In this document: in pieces, positions 32,277-41,445 of the stretch
How positions within the stretch are numbered: the stretch's first letter is position 1
Layout of the letters: every line of letters starts with the position of its first letter
Origin: Acidimicrobiia bacterium
Lineage (GTDB): Bacteria > Actinomycetota > Acidimicrobiia > Acidimicrobiales > Bin134
NCBI GenBank assembly: GCA_022826705.1
Contig: JAJDUJ010000030.1
Span: forward strand, 62,001 to 126,000
Direction: 5' to 3'
DNA: 64,000 nucleotides
Notes under the pieces: generated by a model
What the model saw: the letters and a program-made list of their open reading frames with translations, nothing else
What the model was told of the DNA's origin: nothing
Database searches by the model: none
Made by a program: the position numbers and the translations under genes

Positions 32277-33317
32277 GTGGAGCGAGACAAGGCACTAGAG
32301 ATGGCCCTCGGCCAAATCGAGAAGCAATTCGGCCAAGGCGCCGTTATGAAGATGGGCGAGAAGGGCACAATGGCCATCGAGACCATCCCCACCGGGGCGC
32401 TGGCCCTTGATCTGGCGCTGGGCGTCGGGGGGCTCCCCCGGGGCCGGGTGGTGGAGATCTACGGCCCGGAGTCCTCGGGCAAGACCACCTTGGCGCTGCA
32501 TGCCGTGGCCGAGGCCCAGCGGAACGGGGGGATCTGCGCGTTCGTCGACGCCGAGCACGCCCTCGACCCGATCTACGCCAAGGCCATTGGCGTAGACGTG
32601 GACGAGCTGTTGATCTCGCAGCCCGACACCGGCGAGCAGGCTCTGGAGATCGCCGACATGTTGATCCGCTCGAGTGCGCTCGACGTGATCGTCATCGACT
32701 CGGTGGCCGCCCTCACCCCCCGGGCCGAGATCGAGGGGGATATGGGCGACACCCACGTGGGCCTGCAAGCCCGCCTCATGTCGCAGGCGCTGCGCAAGCT
32801 CACCGCCAATTTGAACAAGTCCAAGACGGTGTGCATCTTCATCAATCAGCTGCGGGAGAAGATCGGCGTGATGTTCGGCTCTCCCGAGACCACGCCGGGT
32901 GGCCGGGCGCTGAAGTTCTACTCGTCGGTACGCCTCGACATCCGCCGCATCGAGTCCCTCAAGCAGGGGGTTGATGTGGTGGGCAACCGCACCCGGGTGA
33001 AGGTGGTCAAGAACAAGGTGGCCCCGCCGTTCCGGCAGGCCGAGTTCGACATCATGTACTCCAAGGGCATCAGCCGGGAAGGCTCGCTGCTCGATGTGGG
33101 CGTGGACTTGGACATCATCGACAAGTCCGGGGCCTGGTTCACCTACGAGGGCGAACACCTCGGCCAGGGCCGGGACAAGGCCAAGGCGTTTCTGGGCGAG
33201 CACCCCGAGATCATGGTGGAGATCACCGAGCGGGTGTGGAAGGCGGTGAACCCCCCAGCCGAGGAAGACGCCGAGGTTGCCGAGGCCACCGAGGACGCCG
33301 CGGCCCAAACCGGCTAG
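32277..33317 (+). CDS. recA: Recombinase RecA
   Basis: This ATP-dependent strand-exchange protein also acts as SOS coprotease. Walker A is GPESSGKTT near residue 67, followed by [10 protein letters not shown], the Walker B region [17 protein letters not shown], loop L2 around [28 protein letters not shown], and an acidic C-terminal tail. No intein interrupts it. GTG 32277 follows AAGGAGG closely; an ATG at 32301 would give a shorter N-terminus. recX, which usually follows recA in actinobacteria, is absent: miaB comes next. Length 346. Confidence 0.97.
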   Translation: MERDKALEMALGQIEKQFGQGAVMKMGEKGTMAIETIPTGALALDLALGVGGLPRGRVVEIYGPESSGKTTLALHAVAEAQRNGGICAFVDAEHALDPIYAKAIGVDVDELLISQPDTGEQALEIADMLIRSSALDVIVIDSVAALTPRAEIEGDMGDTHVGLQARLMSQALRKLTANLNKSKTVCIFINQLREKIGVMFGSPETTPGGRALKFYSSVRLDIRRIESLKQGVDVVGNRTRVKVVKNKVAPPFRQAEFDIMYSKGISREGSLLDVGVDLDIIDKSGAWFTYEGEHLGQGRDKAKAFLGEHPEIMVEITERVWKAVNPPAEEDAEVAEATEDAAAQTG

Positions 33318-33360
33318 GGCACAGGCGAATCCGGCAGGGATGCTGGCAAAACCGGCTAGG
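33307..33360 (+). repeat. Duplicated recA stop-codon segment, 42-bp offset
   Basis: The 12 bases aaaccggctagg, which end recA (QTG, stop), recur exactly at 33349-33360, 42 bp later, with looser similarity in the bases just before them. The copy sits between recA and the miaB -10 box. Confidence 0.6.
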
Positions 33361-33381
33361 AGACTGCCGGCAGCCGACAGG

Positions 33382-33387
33382 TAGCCT
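33382..33387 (+). promoter_or_regulatory. Leaderless-type -10 box (TAGCCT) of miaB
   Basis: TAGCCT is followed by gacggg and then the GTG of miaB, a six-base gap as at cinA. Confidence 0.65.
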
Positions 33388-33393
33388 GACGGG

Positions 33394-34806
33394 GTGAGCC
33401 GCAGCTATTTCATCCGCACCTACGGGTGCCAGATGAACGAGCACGACACCGAACGCATCTCTGGGCTGCTGGAAGCCGACGGGATGACATCGGCTGACGC
33501 CATGGAGTCGGCCGACGTCATCGTGCTCAACACCTGCTGCATCCGCGAGAACGCCGACAACAAGCTCTACGGCCAGCTCGGTCACCTCAAGCGGCTCAAG
33601 CAGGCCCGCCCCGACATTCAGATTGCGGTGGCCGGCTGCTTGGCGCAAAAGGACCGGGAGCTGATCCAGGAGAGAGCCGATCACGTGGACGTGGTGTTCG
33701 GCACCCACAACGTGCACCGGGCCGCCGAGCTGATCGGGGCCGCGGCCGATGGGCCAATCATCGAGATCCTGGAGGAGGCGGTCGAGGACGACCGCGACAG
33801 CTTCCCCTCCGCCCTGCCGGTGCGCCGGGATGCCCCCTATGCGGCGTGGATGACCATTCAGATCGGCTGCGACAACTCGTGCGCCTTTTGCATCGTGCCC
33901 TCGGTGCGGGGCGCGGAGATCAGCCGCCCGCTGGAGTTGCTGGTGGCCGAGGCTGCCGAGCTGGTCGACGGCGGGGTCACCGAGATCACGCTGTTGGGCC
34001 AGAACGTCAACTCCTATGGCCGCGATCTTCAGCGGGACCGCCGCCAGGCCGGCGAGCGGGTGTCGCTGCGGCCGCTGTTCGCCGACCTGCTCCGGGCCGT
34101 GGGCGCGGTGGACGGCATCGAGCGGGTCCGGTTCACCAGCCCCCATCCCAAGGACCTGCGGCCTGAGACCATCGAGGCCATGGCCGAGGTGCCCGCAGTG
34201 TGCGAGCACCTGCACCTGCCCTTGCAATCGGGCAGCGACCGGGTACTGGCCGCCATGCACCGGGGCTATACCGCAGAGCGGTACCTGGACCGGCTGCGGG
34301 CCACTCGAGATGCAGTGGACGACCTGGCGGTATCCACCGACATCATCGTGGGCTTCCCCGGCGAGACCGAGGACGACTTCGAGCAGACGCTGCTGGTGGC
34401 CGCCGAGGCGGAGTACGACTCGGCGTTCACCTTTGTGTTCTCGCCCCGCCCGGGTACCGAGGCCGCCGAGATGGCCGACCAGTTCTGCGATCCCGACGAG
34501 GTGCGGGACCGCTTCGAGCGGCTTCGGGCGGTGGTGGACCGCTCCAGCCGCCGAGGCAACCAGGCCCGCATCGGCCGTCGAGAAGAGGTAGTGGTGGAGG
34601 GGCCGTCGAAGAAAGACCCCAGTGTTCTCACTGGCCGGACCCGCCAGAACCGCCTAGTCCACTTCCCCTCACCCCAGAAGCTGAAGCCGGGCACCTTCGC
34701 CACCGTGAACGTGACCGAGGCCGGAGCGCACCACCTGCGAGGAGAGCTGGCCGACGTGACCGCTCCGCCCCGGTGGCGCACCCGAATTCCGGTGGCCGCG
34801 CTCTGA
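33394..34806 (+). CDS. miaB: tRNA-2-methylthio-N6-dimethylallyladenosine synthase MiaB
   Basis: This radical-SAM methylthiotransferase acts on A37 of tRNAs already isopentenylated by MiaA. The N-terminal domain opens with SYFIRTYGCQMNEHDTERI and has VLNTCCIRENAD and VAGCLAQ. The radical-SAM triad is in GCDNSCAFCIVPSVRG. PLQSGSDRVLAAMHRGY follows and a TRAM domain lies at the C-terminus. Length 470. The end overlaps or abuts the miaA frame, so MiaB and MiaA, which act in sequence on the same nucleotide, are made together. Confidence 0.95.
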   Translation: MSRSYFIRTYGCQMNEHDTERISGLLEADGMTSADAMESADVIVLNTCCIRENADNKLYGQLGHLKRLKQARPDIQIAVAGCLAQKDRELIQERADHVDVVFGTHNVHRAAELIGAAADGPIIEILEEAVEDDRDSFPSALPVRRDAPYAAWMTIQIGCDNSCAFCIVPSVRGAEISRPLELLVAEAAELVDGGVTEITLLGQNVNSYGRDLQRDRRQAGERVSLRPLFADLLRAVGAVDGIERVRFTSPHPKDLRPETIEAMAEVPAVCEHLHLPLQSGSDRVLAAMHRGYTAERYLDRLRATRDAVDDLAVSTDIIVGFPGETEDDFEQTLLVAAEAEYDSAFTFVFSPRPGTEAAEMADQFCDPDEVRDRFERLRAVVDRSSRRGNQARIGRREEVVVEGPSKKDPSVLTGRTRQNRLVHFPSPQKLKPGTFATVNVTEAGAHHLRGELADVTAPPRWRTRIPVAAL

Positions 34807-35756
34807 GCTGCTCGCCGCCCGCCGATGCCGTTGGCGCGCCAGGTGCGCTGGCCATCGTCGGAGTCACCGCCACCGGCAAGTCGGCCGTGGCACTGGCCAT
34901 TGCCCGGCAACTGGCAAGTGCCGAGATCATCTCGGTGGACTCCATGCAGGTGTACCGGGGGATGGACATCGGCACCGACAAACCCCCCGCCGAGGTGCGA
35001 GCCGAGGTGCCCCACCACCTCATCGATGTGGCGGACCCGTCGGAGAACTACTCCCTCACCATGTTTCAAGCCGCAGCCCGCCAGGCTCGGGCCGACATCG
35101 CCAGTCGGAGTAGGGTAGCGGTGCTGGTGGGCGGCACCGGGCTCTACCACCGGGCCGTGATTGACGACTTGGGCATACCCGGCCGCTATCCCGAGACCGC
35201 CGCCACACTGGAAGAGGAGTCCGACACCGAAGCGCTGCACCGCCGCTTGGAGGAACTCGACCCAATGGCCGCATCCCGCATGGAGCCCACCAACCGAAGG
35301 CGGATCGTGCGGGCCCTGGAGGTGACGCTGGGAAGCGGCCGCCCGTTCTCCTCCTATGGGCCGGGCCTGGGCCAGTATCCGCCCTGTGACATTGCCCAGA
35401 TCGGCCTGTCACTATCGAGGGCTGAGATCGACCGCCGCATCGAGCAGCGCTACCACCAGCAGATGGAGGCCGGGTTTTTGGCCGAAGTCGAGGCGCTGGC
35501 GAACCGACGGCCACCGCTGTCGCGCACCGCGTCGCAGGCCCTGGGCTATAGGGAGCTCATAGGGCATGTCAACGGCGAGATGTCGTTGGACGAGGCAGTG
35601 GCCCTCGCCGTTGCCCGCACCCGGAAATTCGCCCGCCGCCAAGAGCGCTGGTTTCGACGCGACCCGCGCATCGTTTGGCTAGACGCCGACGAAGACGCCG
35701 AGGCGCTGGCCGACGAGGCGCTCTCGGTTCTGACAGAGCACAGATCCCCGAGCTGA
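34773..35756 (+). CDS. miaA: tRNA dimethylallyltransferase MiaA, start uncertain
   Basis: It transfers dimethylallyl from DMAPP (a product of the MEP pathway) to A37 of tRNA. Walker-like GVTATGKSAVAL, ISVDSMQVYRGMDIGTDKP and PHHLID are near the N-terminus, VLVGGTGLYHRAVID is in the middle, and RRRIVRALEV and the C-terminal RQERWFRRD follow. The conserved domain begins at about 34840, but the only conventional in-frame start nearby is GTG 34773, 34 bp inside miaB. A CTG at 34803 that overlaps the miaB stop is the alternative. The frame stays open to 34200, but that part is an out-of-frame shadow of miaB. Confidence 0.9.
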   Translation: MAHPNSGGRALSCSPPADAVGAPGALAIVGVTATGKSAVALAIARQLASAEIISVDSMQVYRGMDIGTDKPPAEVRAEVPHHLIDVADPSENYSLTMFQAAARQARADIASRSRVAVLVGGTGLYHRAVIDDLGIPGRYPETAATLEEESDTEALHRRLEELDPMAASRMEPTNRRRIVRALEVTLGSGRPFSSYGPGLGQYPPCDIAQIGLSLSRAEIDRRIEQRYHQQMEAGFLAEVEALANRRPPLSRTASQALGYRELIGHVNGEMSLDEAVALAVARTRKFARRQERWFRRDPRIVWLDADEDAEALADEALSVLTEHRSPS

Positions 35757-35805
35757 GGTCGAAATGGTGCGCGGTGCAGGGCCCAGAACTTGCCAGACTG
35801 GAACG

Positions 35806-36609
35806 ATGCAGCTGGCCAAGCACCACGGCTTGGGAAACGACTTTCTGATCGCGTTGGCCGACGCGCTGCCCGCCGACGCCCCCGCGACGGCCGAGGCCGC
35901 ATGCCACCGCACCCGCGGCGTTGGGGCAGACGGGCTCATCTTCGGCCTGCCCGGCGATGCCGGTGCGGGCACCGATGCAACCATGGTGCTGTTCAACGCC
36001 GATGGGACCCGGGCCGAGATGAGCGGCAACGGCATCCGCTGCTTGGCCCAGGCGGTTGTCAGGCGAGACGCCCGCGGCTCCAACCGTGAGCTGTCCATAG
36101 GCACCGATGCCGGGATTCGAGCCGTGAGCGTTGAACCCACTGAAGATCCCACCGTGGTCCAGGTTCGAGTCGACATGGGGCTGATCGGCCCCGGCCCCGA
36201 TCTGGAAGAAGGCGAGGTCGTCCAATACCTCCGCAACCACGGCTTTGCTGATCACTTCTCCTCCGCAGACGTGGGCAATCCCCATCTGGTGGTGGCGGTC
36301 CACGACGTGCACCAGATCGATGTGGCCAGGAACGGGTCTGAGCTCTCCCGCCTGGCGGGGGGGATCAATGTGGAGTTCATCGGTGCCGCCGCCGGGGGAA
36401 TCGAGATGCGAGTGTGGGAACGAGGGGTCGGGGTGACCGAGGCCTGCGGGACCGGAGCATGCGCTGCCGCCCATGCGGCTCACCGCTGGGGTTTGACCGG
36501 TACGGTTGTCCAGGTGTCTATGCCCGGTGGCGACGTGACGGTGGAGCTGGGCGAAACCGCGGTTCTGATCGGGCCCGCGGCTTTCATCGCGGCGGTTGAA
36601 TATGGCTGA
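35806..36609 (+). CDS. dapF: Diaminopimelate epimerase
   Basis: It interconverts LL- and meso-diaminopimelate without a cofactor. The two catalytic cysteines are in their family motifs: SGNGIRCLAQ near residue 74 and EACGTGACAAA near residue 215. HGLGNDFLI opens the protein. ATG 35806 is chosen because this motif starts the fold; cagact lies six bases before it, a weak match to the -10 pattern. Length 267. The stop overlaps the hflX start by 8 bp. Confidence 0.95.
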   Translation: MQLAKHHGLGNDFLIALADALPADAPATAEAACHRTRGVGADGLIFGLPGDAGAGTDATMVLFNADGTRAEMSGNGIRCLAQAVVRRDARGSNRELSIGTDAGIRAVSVEPTEDPTVVQVRVDMGLIGPGPDLEEGEVVQYLRNHGFADHFSSADVGNPHLVVAVHDVHQIDVARNGSELSRLAGGINVEFIGAAAGGIEMRVWERGVGVTEACGTGACAAAHAAHRWGLTGTVVQVSMPGGDVTVELGETAVLIGPAAFIAAVEYG

Positions 36610-37912
36610 CAGCGAGACCCACCGGGGCGGATTCGGCACCCACGGTGGGGAGTCGGGGGCGTTCATCGAGCGGACTTTCCGAGAGAAGATCGTGCTGGTG
36701 GGCGTCACTCTCGACGGCGCCGACCCGGCCCGCACCGATGCAGCACTCGACGAATTGGCCCAGCTCATCGACACCGCCGGGGCCGACGAGATGGGTCGCC
36801 TGGTCCAGCGCCGCCGAGCCCCCGATCCCTCCACCTACATCGGCAAAGGCAAGGTTGACGAGATCCTCGAATTGTGCGAAGAGGTGGACGCCGACACCGT
36901 GGTGTTCGACGACGAGCTGAGCCCGGCCCAGCAGTTCAACCTGGAGAAGATCCTCGGCCGCACCGCCATCGACCGCACCGCGGTGATCCTCGACATCTTC
37001 GCCCAGAACGCCAGCAGCCAAGAGGGAAAGGCCCAAGTGGAGCTGGCTCAGCTCCGCTACCGGCTGCCCCGCCTGCGCCGGGGCCGGGCATTCAGCCAGC
37101 AAGCCGGTGGGATCGGCACCAGGGGACCGGGCGAAACCCAGCTGGAGGTGGACCGACGGCGCATCCAGCGGCGCATCCACAAGCTGGAGGCCCAACTCCG
37201 CGACATCGCCAAGAACCGCAGCGTGCAGAGCCGGAGCCGCCGCCGCTCGGCCCAGAGCACGGTGGCCATTGTGGGCTACACCAACGCGGGCAAGTCCCGG
37301 CTGCTCAACTTGCTCACCGACTCCGAGGTGCTGGTGCAAAACCGGCTGTTCGCCACCCTCGACGCCGCCACCCGCCGACTCGAGCTACCGGGCGGGGAGC
37401 GGGTGCTGCTCACCGACACCGTCGGATTCATCCAAAAGCTGCCCCACCAACTGGTGGAGGCGTTCCGCTCCACGCTCAATGTCGTTGCTGAGGCCGATCT
37501 GCTGCTGCACGTAGTGGACGCCTCCGGCCCCGACCCCGATGTCCACATTGCCGCCGTGCGCCAAGTGCTGCGGGAGATCGGCGCGGGTGCGGTTCCCGAG
37601 CTGCTGGTGTACAACAAGTGCGACCTGCTGGCCGGACGGGACATTCCGCTGGGCGCCGACAAGGACGCCATCGTGGTCTCGGCTGCCACCGGCGAGGGGA
37701 CCGACAAGCTGTTGGCCGCCATGGCCGATGAGCTGCGCTCCAGTGGGCTCATCGTGGAGCTGGTGGTGCCCTACGCCCGAGGCGAGGTGCTGGCTGCGGT
37801 TCAGCGGGCCGGTCATGTGCTGACCACTGAGAACGAGGACGACGGCTACCGGATCCAGGCCCGCCTCGATGAGGCATCGGCGGCCCGGCTCTCGGAGTGG
37901 GTGGTGGGGTAG
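36602..37912 (+). CDS. hflX: Ribosome-associated GTPase HflX
   Basis: HflX proteins bind the 50S subunit and split stalled ribosomes under stress. The N-terminal HflX domain has YIGKGKVDEI and VVFDDELSPAQQFNLE; a coiled-coil linker with GPGETQLEVDRRRI follows. The G domain carries G1 GYTNAGKS, G3 DTVGFI with HQLVEAFRSTL, and G4 NKCD. Length 436. It overlaps dapF and its TAG shares a base with the GTG of the aminotransferase gene, so dapF-hflX-dapC form a tightly packed unit. Confidence 0.95.
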   Translation: MADSETHRGGFGTHGGESGAFIERTFREKIVLVGVTLDGADPARTDAALDELAQLIDTAGADEMGRLVQRRRAPDPSTYIGKGKVDEILELCEEVDADTVVFDDELSPAQQFNLEKILGRTAIDRTAVILDIFAQNASSQEGKAQVELAQLRYRLPRLRRGRAFSQQAGGIGTRGPGETQLEVDRRRIQRRIHKLEAQLRDIAKNRSVQSRSRRRSAQSTVAIVGYTNAGKSRLLNLLTDSEVLVQNRLFATLDAATRRLELPGGERVLLTDTVGFIQKLPHQLVEAFRSTLNVVAEADLLLHVVDASGPDPDVHIAAVRQVLREIGAGAVPELLVYNKCDLLAGRDIPLGADKDAIVVSAATGEGTDKLLAAMADELRSSGLIVELVVPYARGEVLAAVQRAGHVLTTENEDDGYRIQARLDEASAARLSEWVVG

Positions 37913-39054
37913 TGGACGGTTTCGTTCCCCCGCCATACCCCTACGACCGTCTCGACGAGTTGCGAGCGGTGGCCGACGGCTTCGACGGCGGCTGCGTGAA
38001 CTTGTCGGTGGGCGCACCTTCCGATCCGCCCCCGGCGGAAGTAGTGGCTGCGCTCTCGGCCTCAGACAGCGAGCGGGGCTATCCGGCGTCGGTAGGTTCG
38101 CCTGCCTTCCGGGAGGCCGCGCTTCGCTGGCTGGCCCGACGGTTCGGCATCGACGCCGCCGGTGCTGCGGTGGCGGCCTGCGTGGGCACCAAGGAGCTGG
38201 TGGCCTCGGTGCCCCACTACCTGCGGTTGCGCGATCCCAGTCGCGACACCGTCCTGTATCCGGCGGTGTCCTACCCCACTTACGCCATGGGGGCTGCGCT
38301 GGCCGGCTGCCGGGCGGTTCCCGTGCCGCTCGACCACCAGTGGCGTATCGATCTCCACGCGGTGGCGCCCGATGACATCGCCCGCTCGCTGTGTTTGTGG
38401 GTGAACTCGCCGGGCAACCCCACCGGCGCCATCGACGATCTGGTCGCCGCGGTGGAGTGGGGCCGCCATCACGGCGTACCGGTGCTCAGCGACGAGTGCT
38501 ACATCGAATTCATCTGGGACGAGGCGGCCCGAACCGCCGAGGCCAGCGTCCTCAGCACGGGATCCGACGGGGTGGTGGCGGTGCACTCGCTGTCCAAGCG
38601 GTCGAACCTGGCCGGAATGCGGGCCGGCTTCTACGCCGGCGATGCCGATCTGGTGGGCTACCTGTCGGAGGTCCGCAAGCACGCTGGGATGATGGTCCCC
38701 GGCCCGGTGCAGGCCGCCGCAGTGGCGGCATTCAACGACGACCGCCACGTAGACGCCCAGCGGGACATCTACCGCTCCCGGCTGGCCCGCCTCCGCGAGC
38801 TGCTGGTGCCCTACGCCCCCGATGTGAGCCTGCCCGGCGGCGGTCTGTACTTATGGGCGGCGTCGCCCGACGGCGACGGCTGGTCGCTGTCCCGCCGGGT
38901 GGCCGAGGAGCTGGGCGCGCTGATCAGCCCCGGCGAGTTCTACGGGCCTCAGGGGGCTGCCTACGCCCGAGTGGCCGCGGTGGCCCCTGATGCCCAAATC
39001 GACCTGCTTGAACAGCGAGTGGCCGCCCGGTGCGGCGATACCGTGAGGAAGTGA
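37912..39054 (+). CDS. dapC: Succinyldiaminopimelate aminotransferase (PLP class I)
   Basis: This pyridoxal-phosphate aminotransferase is placed by context as the N-succinyl-L,L-diaminopimelate transaminase, since dapD and dapE follow directly. Family marks are WVNSPGNPTGAI, the VLSDECYIEF Asp that binds the PLP nitrogen, SLSKRSNLAGMRAGFYAG with the Schiff-base Lys, and a C-terminal Arg region. GTG 37912 overlaps the hflX stop as TAGTG. Length 380. Function rests on synteny plus family; the fold alone would allow other amino acids. Confidence 0.85.
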   Translation: MDGFVPPPYPYDRLDELRAVADGFDGGCVNLSVGAPSDPPPAEVVAALSASDSERGYPASVGSPAFREAALRWLARRFGIDAAGAAVAACVGTKELVASVPHYLRLRDPSRDTVLYPAVSYPTYAMGAALAGCRAVPVPLDHQWRIDLHAVAPDDIARSLCLWVNSPGNPTGAIDDLVAAVEWGRHHGVPVLSDECYIEFIWDEAARTAEASVLSTGSDGVVAVHSLSKRSNLAGMRAGFYAGDADLVGYLSEVRKHAGMMVPGPVQAAAVAAFNDDRHVDAQRDIYRSRLARLRELLVPYAPDVSLPGGGLYLWAASPDGDGWSLSRRVAEELGALISPGEFYGPQGAAYARVAAVAPDAQIDLLEQRVAARCGDTVRK

Positions 39055-39062
39055 GCACTGAG

Positions 39063-39887
39063 ATGACCGATCTGCAAGCCCGTATCGAGGCGCTGTGGGC
39101 CGACCGGACACCGATCACCGACGGCGATCCCGAGGCCCGGGCTGCGGTGGAAGAGGCCATTCACCTGCTGGACACTGGCGCGGCCCGGGTGGCCGAGGTG
39201 AACGGCCAGGGCGAGGTGGTCGTGAATCAATGGCTCAAGCAGGCCATCCTGCTGCTGTTCTCCATGGCCGAAATGGAAACCATGGAGCTGGGGCCGTTCG
39301 AATACGCCGACAAGATCCCCCTCAAGACCGACTATCAAGCTGCCGGCGTTCGGGTGGTGCCGGGAGCGTCGGCCCGCTGGGGCTCGTTCTTGGACCGGGG
39401 CGTGATCATGATGCCCAGCTACGTGAACATCGGCGCCCGGGTGGGGGCCAACACCATGGTCGACACGTGGGCAACCGTCGGCTCCTGCGCCCAGATCGGT
39501 GCCAACGTGCATCTCTCGGGCGGGGTGGGCATCGGCGGGGTGTTGGAGCCTCCTCAGGCCGCCCCGGTCGTCGTCGGCGACGACTGCCTGGTGGGCAGCC
39601 GCTGCATCGTGGCCGAGGGCGCCCAGCTGGGCGACGGGGTGGTGCTGGGGGCAGGATGCGTGCTCACTGGCTCGATCCCGGTGATCGATGCAGCCACCGG
39701 CGAGGAGTTGGGCCGCGGCTCGGTTCCTGCTTGGTCGGTGGCGGTCTCGGCCACCCGGCCTCGGGAGTTCGGCGGGGGCACCTTCGGCATGCCCTGCGTG
39801 CTGGTGATCAAGCATCTTGAGCCCGGCGAGCGCCACGACAAGGCCCAGCTGAACGATGTACTGCGCGAGCACGGCGCGGCCACTTAG
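39063..39887 (+). CDS. dapD: Tetrahydrodipicolinate N-succinyltransferase
   Basis: It transfers succinyl from succinyl-CoA to tetrahydrodipicolinate. The N-terminal helical domain (about 1-100) is followed by a left-handed beta-helix with hexapeptide repeats (from VNIGARVGANTMVD through GGVGIGGVLEPP and VVGDDCLVGSRCIV). The actinobacterial-type C-terminus has SVAVSATRPREFGGGTFGMPC. ATG 39063 is used; a GTG at 39051 overlapping the dapC stop is a possible longer start. Length 274. Confidence 0.92.
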   Translation: MTDLQARIEALWADRTPITDGDPEARAAVEEAIHLLDTGAARVAEVNGQGEVVVNQWLKQAILLLFSMAEMETMELGPFEYADKIPLKTDYQAAGVRVVPGASARWGSFLDRGVIMMPSYVNIGARVGANTMVDTWATVGSCAQIGANVHLSGGVGIGGVLEPPQAAPVVVGDDCLVGSRCIVAEGAQLGDGVVLGAGCVLTGSIPVIDAATGEELGRGSVPAWSVAVSATRPREFGGGTFGMPCVLVIKHLEPGERHDKAQLNDVLREHGAAT

Positions 39888-39965
39888 GCATGGGTTATCC
39901 ACAGGCAGGCCTCCTCATCGGGTCCGCGGCTTCCGACACGGCGAAAATCGTTGACGGGGCAGGCC

Positions 39966-41030
39966 ATGAGCGCTGATCTGCTGGCCAAAACAGCCGAGCT
40001 GATCGATGTCGCCTCGGTGTCCTACAACGAGGGTGCCATCGCCAGTCTCATCGAGGAGGAGCTGCGGGCGGTGCCCGGCCTCACCGTGGATCGCGTGGGC
40101 GACAATGTGGTGGCCCGGACCGATCTGGGCCGACCCCAGCGGGTGCTGATCGGTGGCCACAGCGACACCGTGCCCCCCAACGACAACGCGGTGGCCCGCA
40201 TCGAGGACGACGTGGTGTGGGGCCTCGGAGCCGCGGACATGAAGTCGGCGTTGGCGGTGATGCTGGAGTTGGCCGCTACGGTGGTCGAGCCTGAGGTGGA
40301 TGTGACGTGGCTGTTCTACGCCCGCGAGGAAGTGAGGGTGGCCGACAGCGGACTGCGGGAGCTGTTCGACGTCCGCCCCGACCTGCTGGCCACCGACGTG
40401 GCTCTGCTGGGCGAGCCCACCGGGGGAGCGGTGGAGGCCGGATGCCAGGGATCGATGCGGGCGGTGGTGACGCTGGCCGGCGCTCGAGCCCACACCGCCC
40501 GACCCTGGATGGGAGTCAACGCCATCCATCGGCTTGGATCGGTGCTCCAACTGGCCGAGGCATACGAACCCCGCACGCCGGTGATCGACGGCTGCCAATT
40601 CCGGGAGTCGCTTCAGGCGGTGGCGGTGGAGGGCGGCGTGGCCGGAAACGTCGTGCCCGACCGGGCCGAGGTGACGCTGGGCTATCGCTACGCTCCCGAT
40701 CGAAGCCCCGCCGAAGCCGAGGACATTCTGCGAGAGATGTTGGCCCCTGTATTGGGCGATGACGATGGCTTAGAGGTGACCGAGCACGCACCGGCCGCCC
40801 CACCGGGGTTGGGCCACCCGGTGCTGCAACGGCTGATCGCCGACCACGACCTGGAGATCAAGTCCAAGCTGGGATGGACCGACGTGGCCTTCTTCGCTGA
40901 GCGGGGCATCCCCGCGGCCAACTTCGGGCCCGGAGAATCCACCTTGGCCCACACTGCCGAGGAGCGGGTGGACAGAGCCGCGGTGGAGACCTACCGAAGC
41001 GTTCTCGAATCGTTGCTCACCACCGCTTGA
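39966..41030 (+). CDS. dapE: Succinyl-diaminopimelate desuccinylase
   Basis: This M20 zinc hydrolase releases LL-diaminopimelate from its succinyl derivative, the step before DapF. Metal ligands are in IGGHSDTVPP (His, Asp), WGLGAADMKSALAVM (Asp) and FYAREEV (catalytic Glu pair), with a Glu and His near the end (PGESTLAHTAEERVD). A dimerisation domain occupies about residues 175-285. ATG 39966 is preferred; a TTG lies 15 bp upstream. The 78-bp gap after dapD holds a sequence identical to the DnaA-box consensus, judged coincidental. Confidence 0.92.
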   Translation: MSADLLAKTAELIDVASVSYNEGAIASLIEEELRAVPGLTVDRVGDNVVARTDLGRPQRVLIGGHSDTVPPNDNAVARIEDDVVWGLGAADMKSALAVMLELAATVVEPEVDVTWLFYAREEVRVADSGLRELFDVRPDLLATDVALLGEPTGGAVEAGCQGSMRAVVTLAGARAHTARPWMGVNAIHRLGSVLQLAEAYEPRTPVIDGCQFRESLQAVAVEGGVAGNVVPDRAEVTLGYRYAPDRSPAEAEDILREMLAPVLGDDDGLEVTEHAPAAPPGLGHPVLQRLIADHDLEIKSKLGWTDVAFFAERGIPAANFGPGESTLAHTAEERVDRAAVETYRSVLESLLTTA

Positions 41031-41111
41031 AATACGCGGCTGAAATTTGCGAAACCGCAGATAGACACCTGTTTTCGAGGTAACTGTCACCGCGGTCTGG
41101 ACAATGGTCAC

Positions 41112-41414
41112 ATGGCTTTACCCATGTTTGATCAACCTATGGCCCAGCCGGCTTTGAAGCCCGCGCTGGTGTTGGTGTCCGACCACTGCCCTGAGCCGCC
41201 GGTATCCCGGCGATTGCCGGCCAAGGTGTACTGGTTCCGAAGGGCGCTGGCCGTGTCCGCCTTGTTTCTCGTGCTGTGGGCCAGTTCGTTCCTCGCTGGC
41301 AAGCTCCACTGGTCGCTGTCGCCGGAGGCGCCGGCCGCGGGGTTGTCCCAGTCAGAACCGGCCTACGTGATCATGGGCGACACCGCTCTGCCGGTCAGCT
41401 CCGACGGCCGATAA
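41112..41414 (+). CDS. Small single-helix membrane protein, unknown
   Basis: No family is recognised. The 100-residue product has a proline-rich cytoplasmic-looking N-terminus, basic residues (RRLPAKVYWFRRA) followed by one hydrophobic helix at about 44-60, and a short Ala/Pro-rich outer tail. In actinobacteria such as Mycobacterium a small SOS-induced membrane protein and lexA lie between this region and nrdR-nrdJ. This gene occupies the equivalent place, but resemblance beyond that is not visible. gacaat lies six bases before the ATG. Confidence 0.6.
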   Translation: MALPMFDQPMAQPALKPALVLVSDHCPEPPVSRRLPAKVYWFRRALAVSALFLVLWASSFLAGKLHWSLSPEAPAAGLSQSEPAYVIMGDTALPVSSDGR

Positions 41415-41445
41415 GCGGTTCGGGCGCGTCAGAACAGAGTCCGGG

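Noticed and set aside
32174-32298. 41-codon upstream ORF beginning just after the recA -10 box and overlapping the recA start
   Set aside because: No ribosome-binding site, the predicted transcript starts downstream of its ATG, and the sequence has no coding character.
34200-34772. N-terminal 190-codon extension of miaA
   Set aside because: This part is the out-of-frame shadow of miaB and translates to Arg/Gly/Pro-rich sequence with no domain.
39895-39903. Perfect DnaA-box consensus ttatccaca between dapD and dapE
   Set aside because: A single 9-mer match with no cluster of further boxes, no AT-rich unwinding element and no dnaA/dnaN nearby; about what chance allows in 64 kb.
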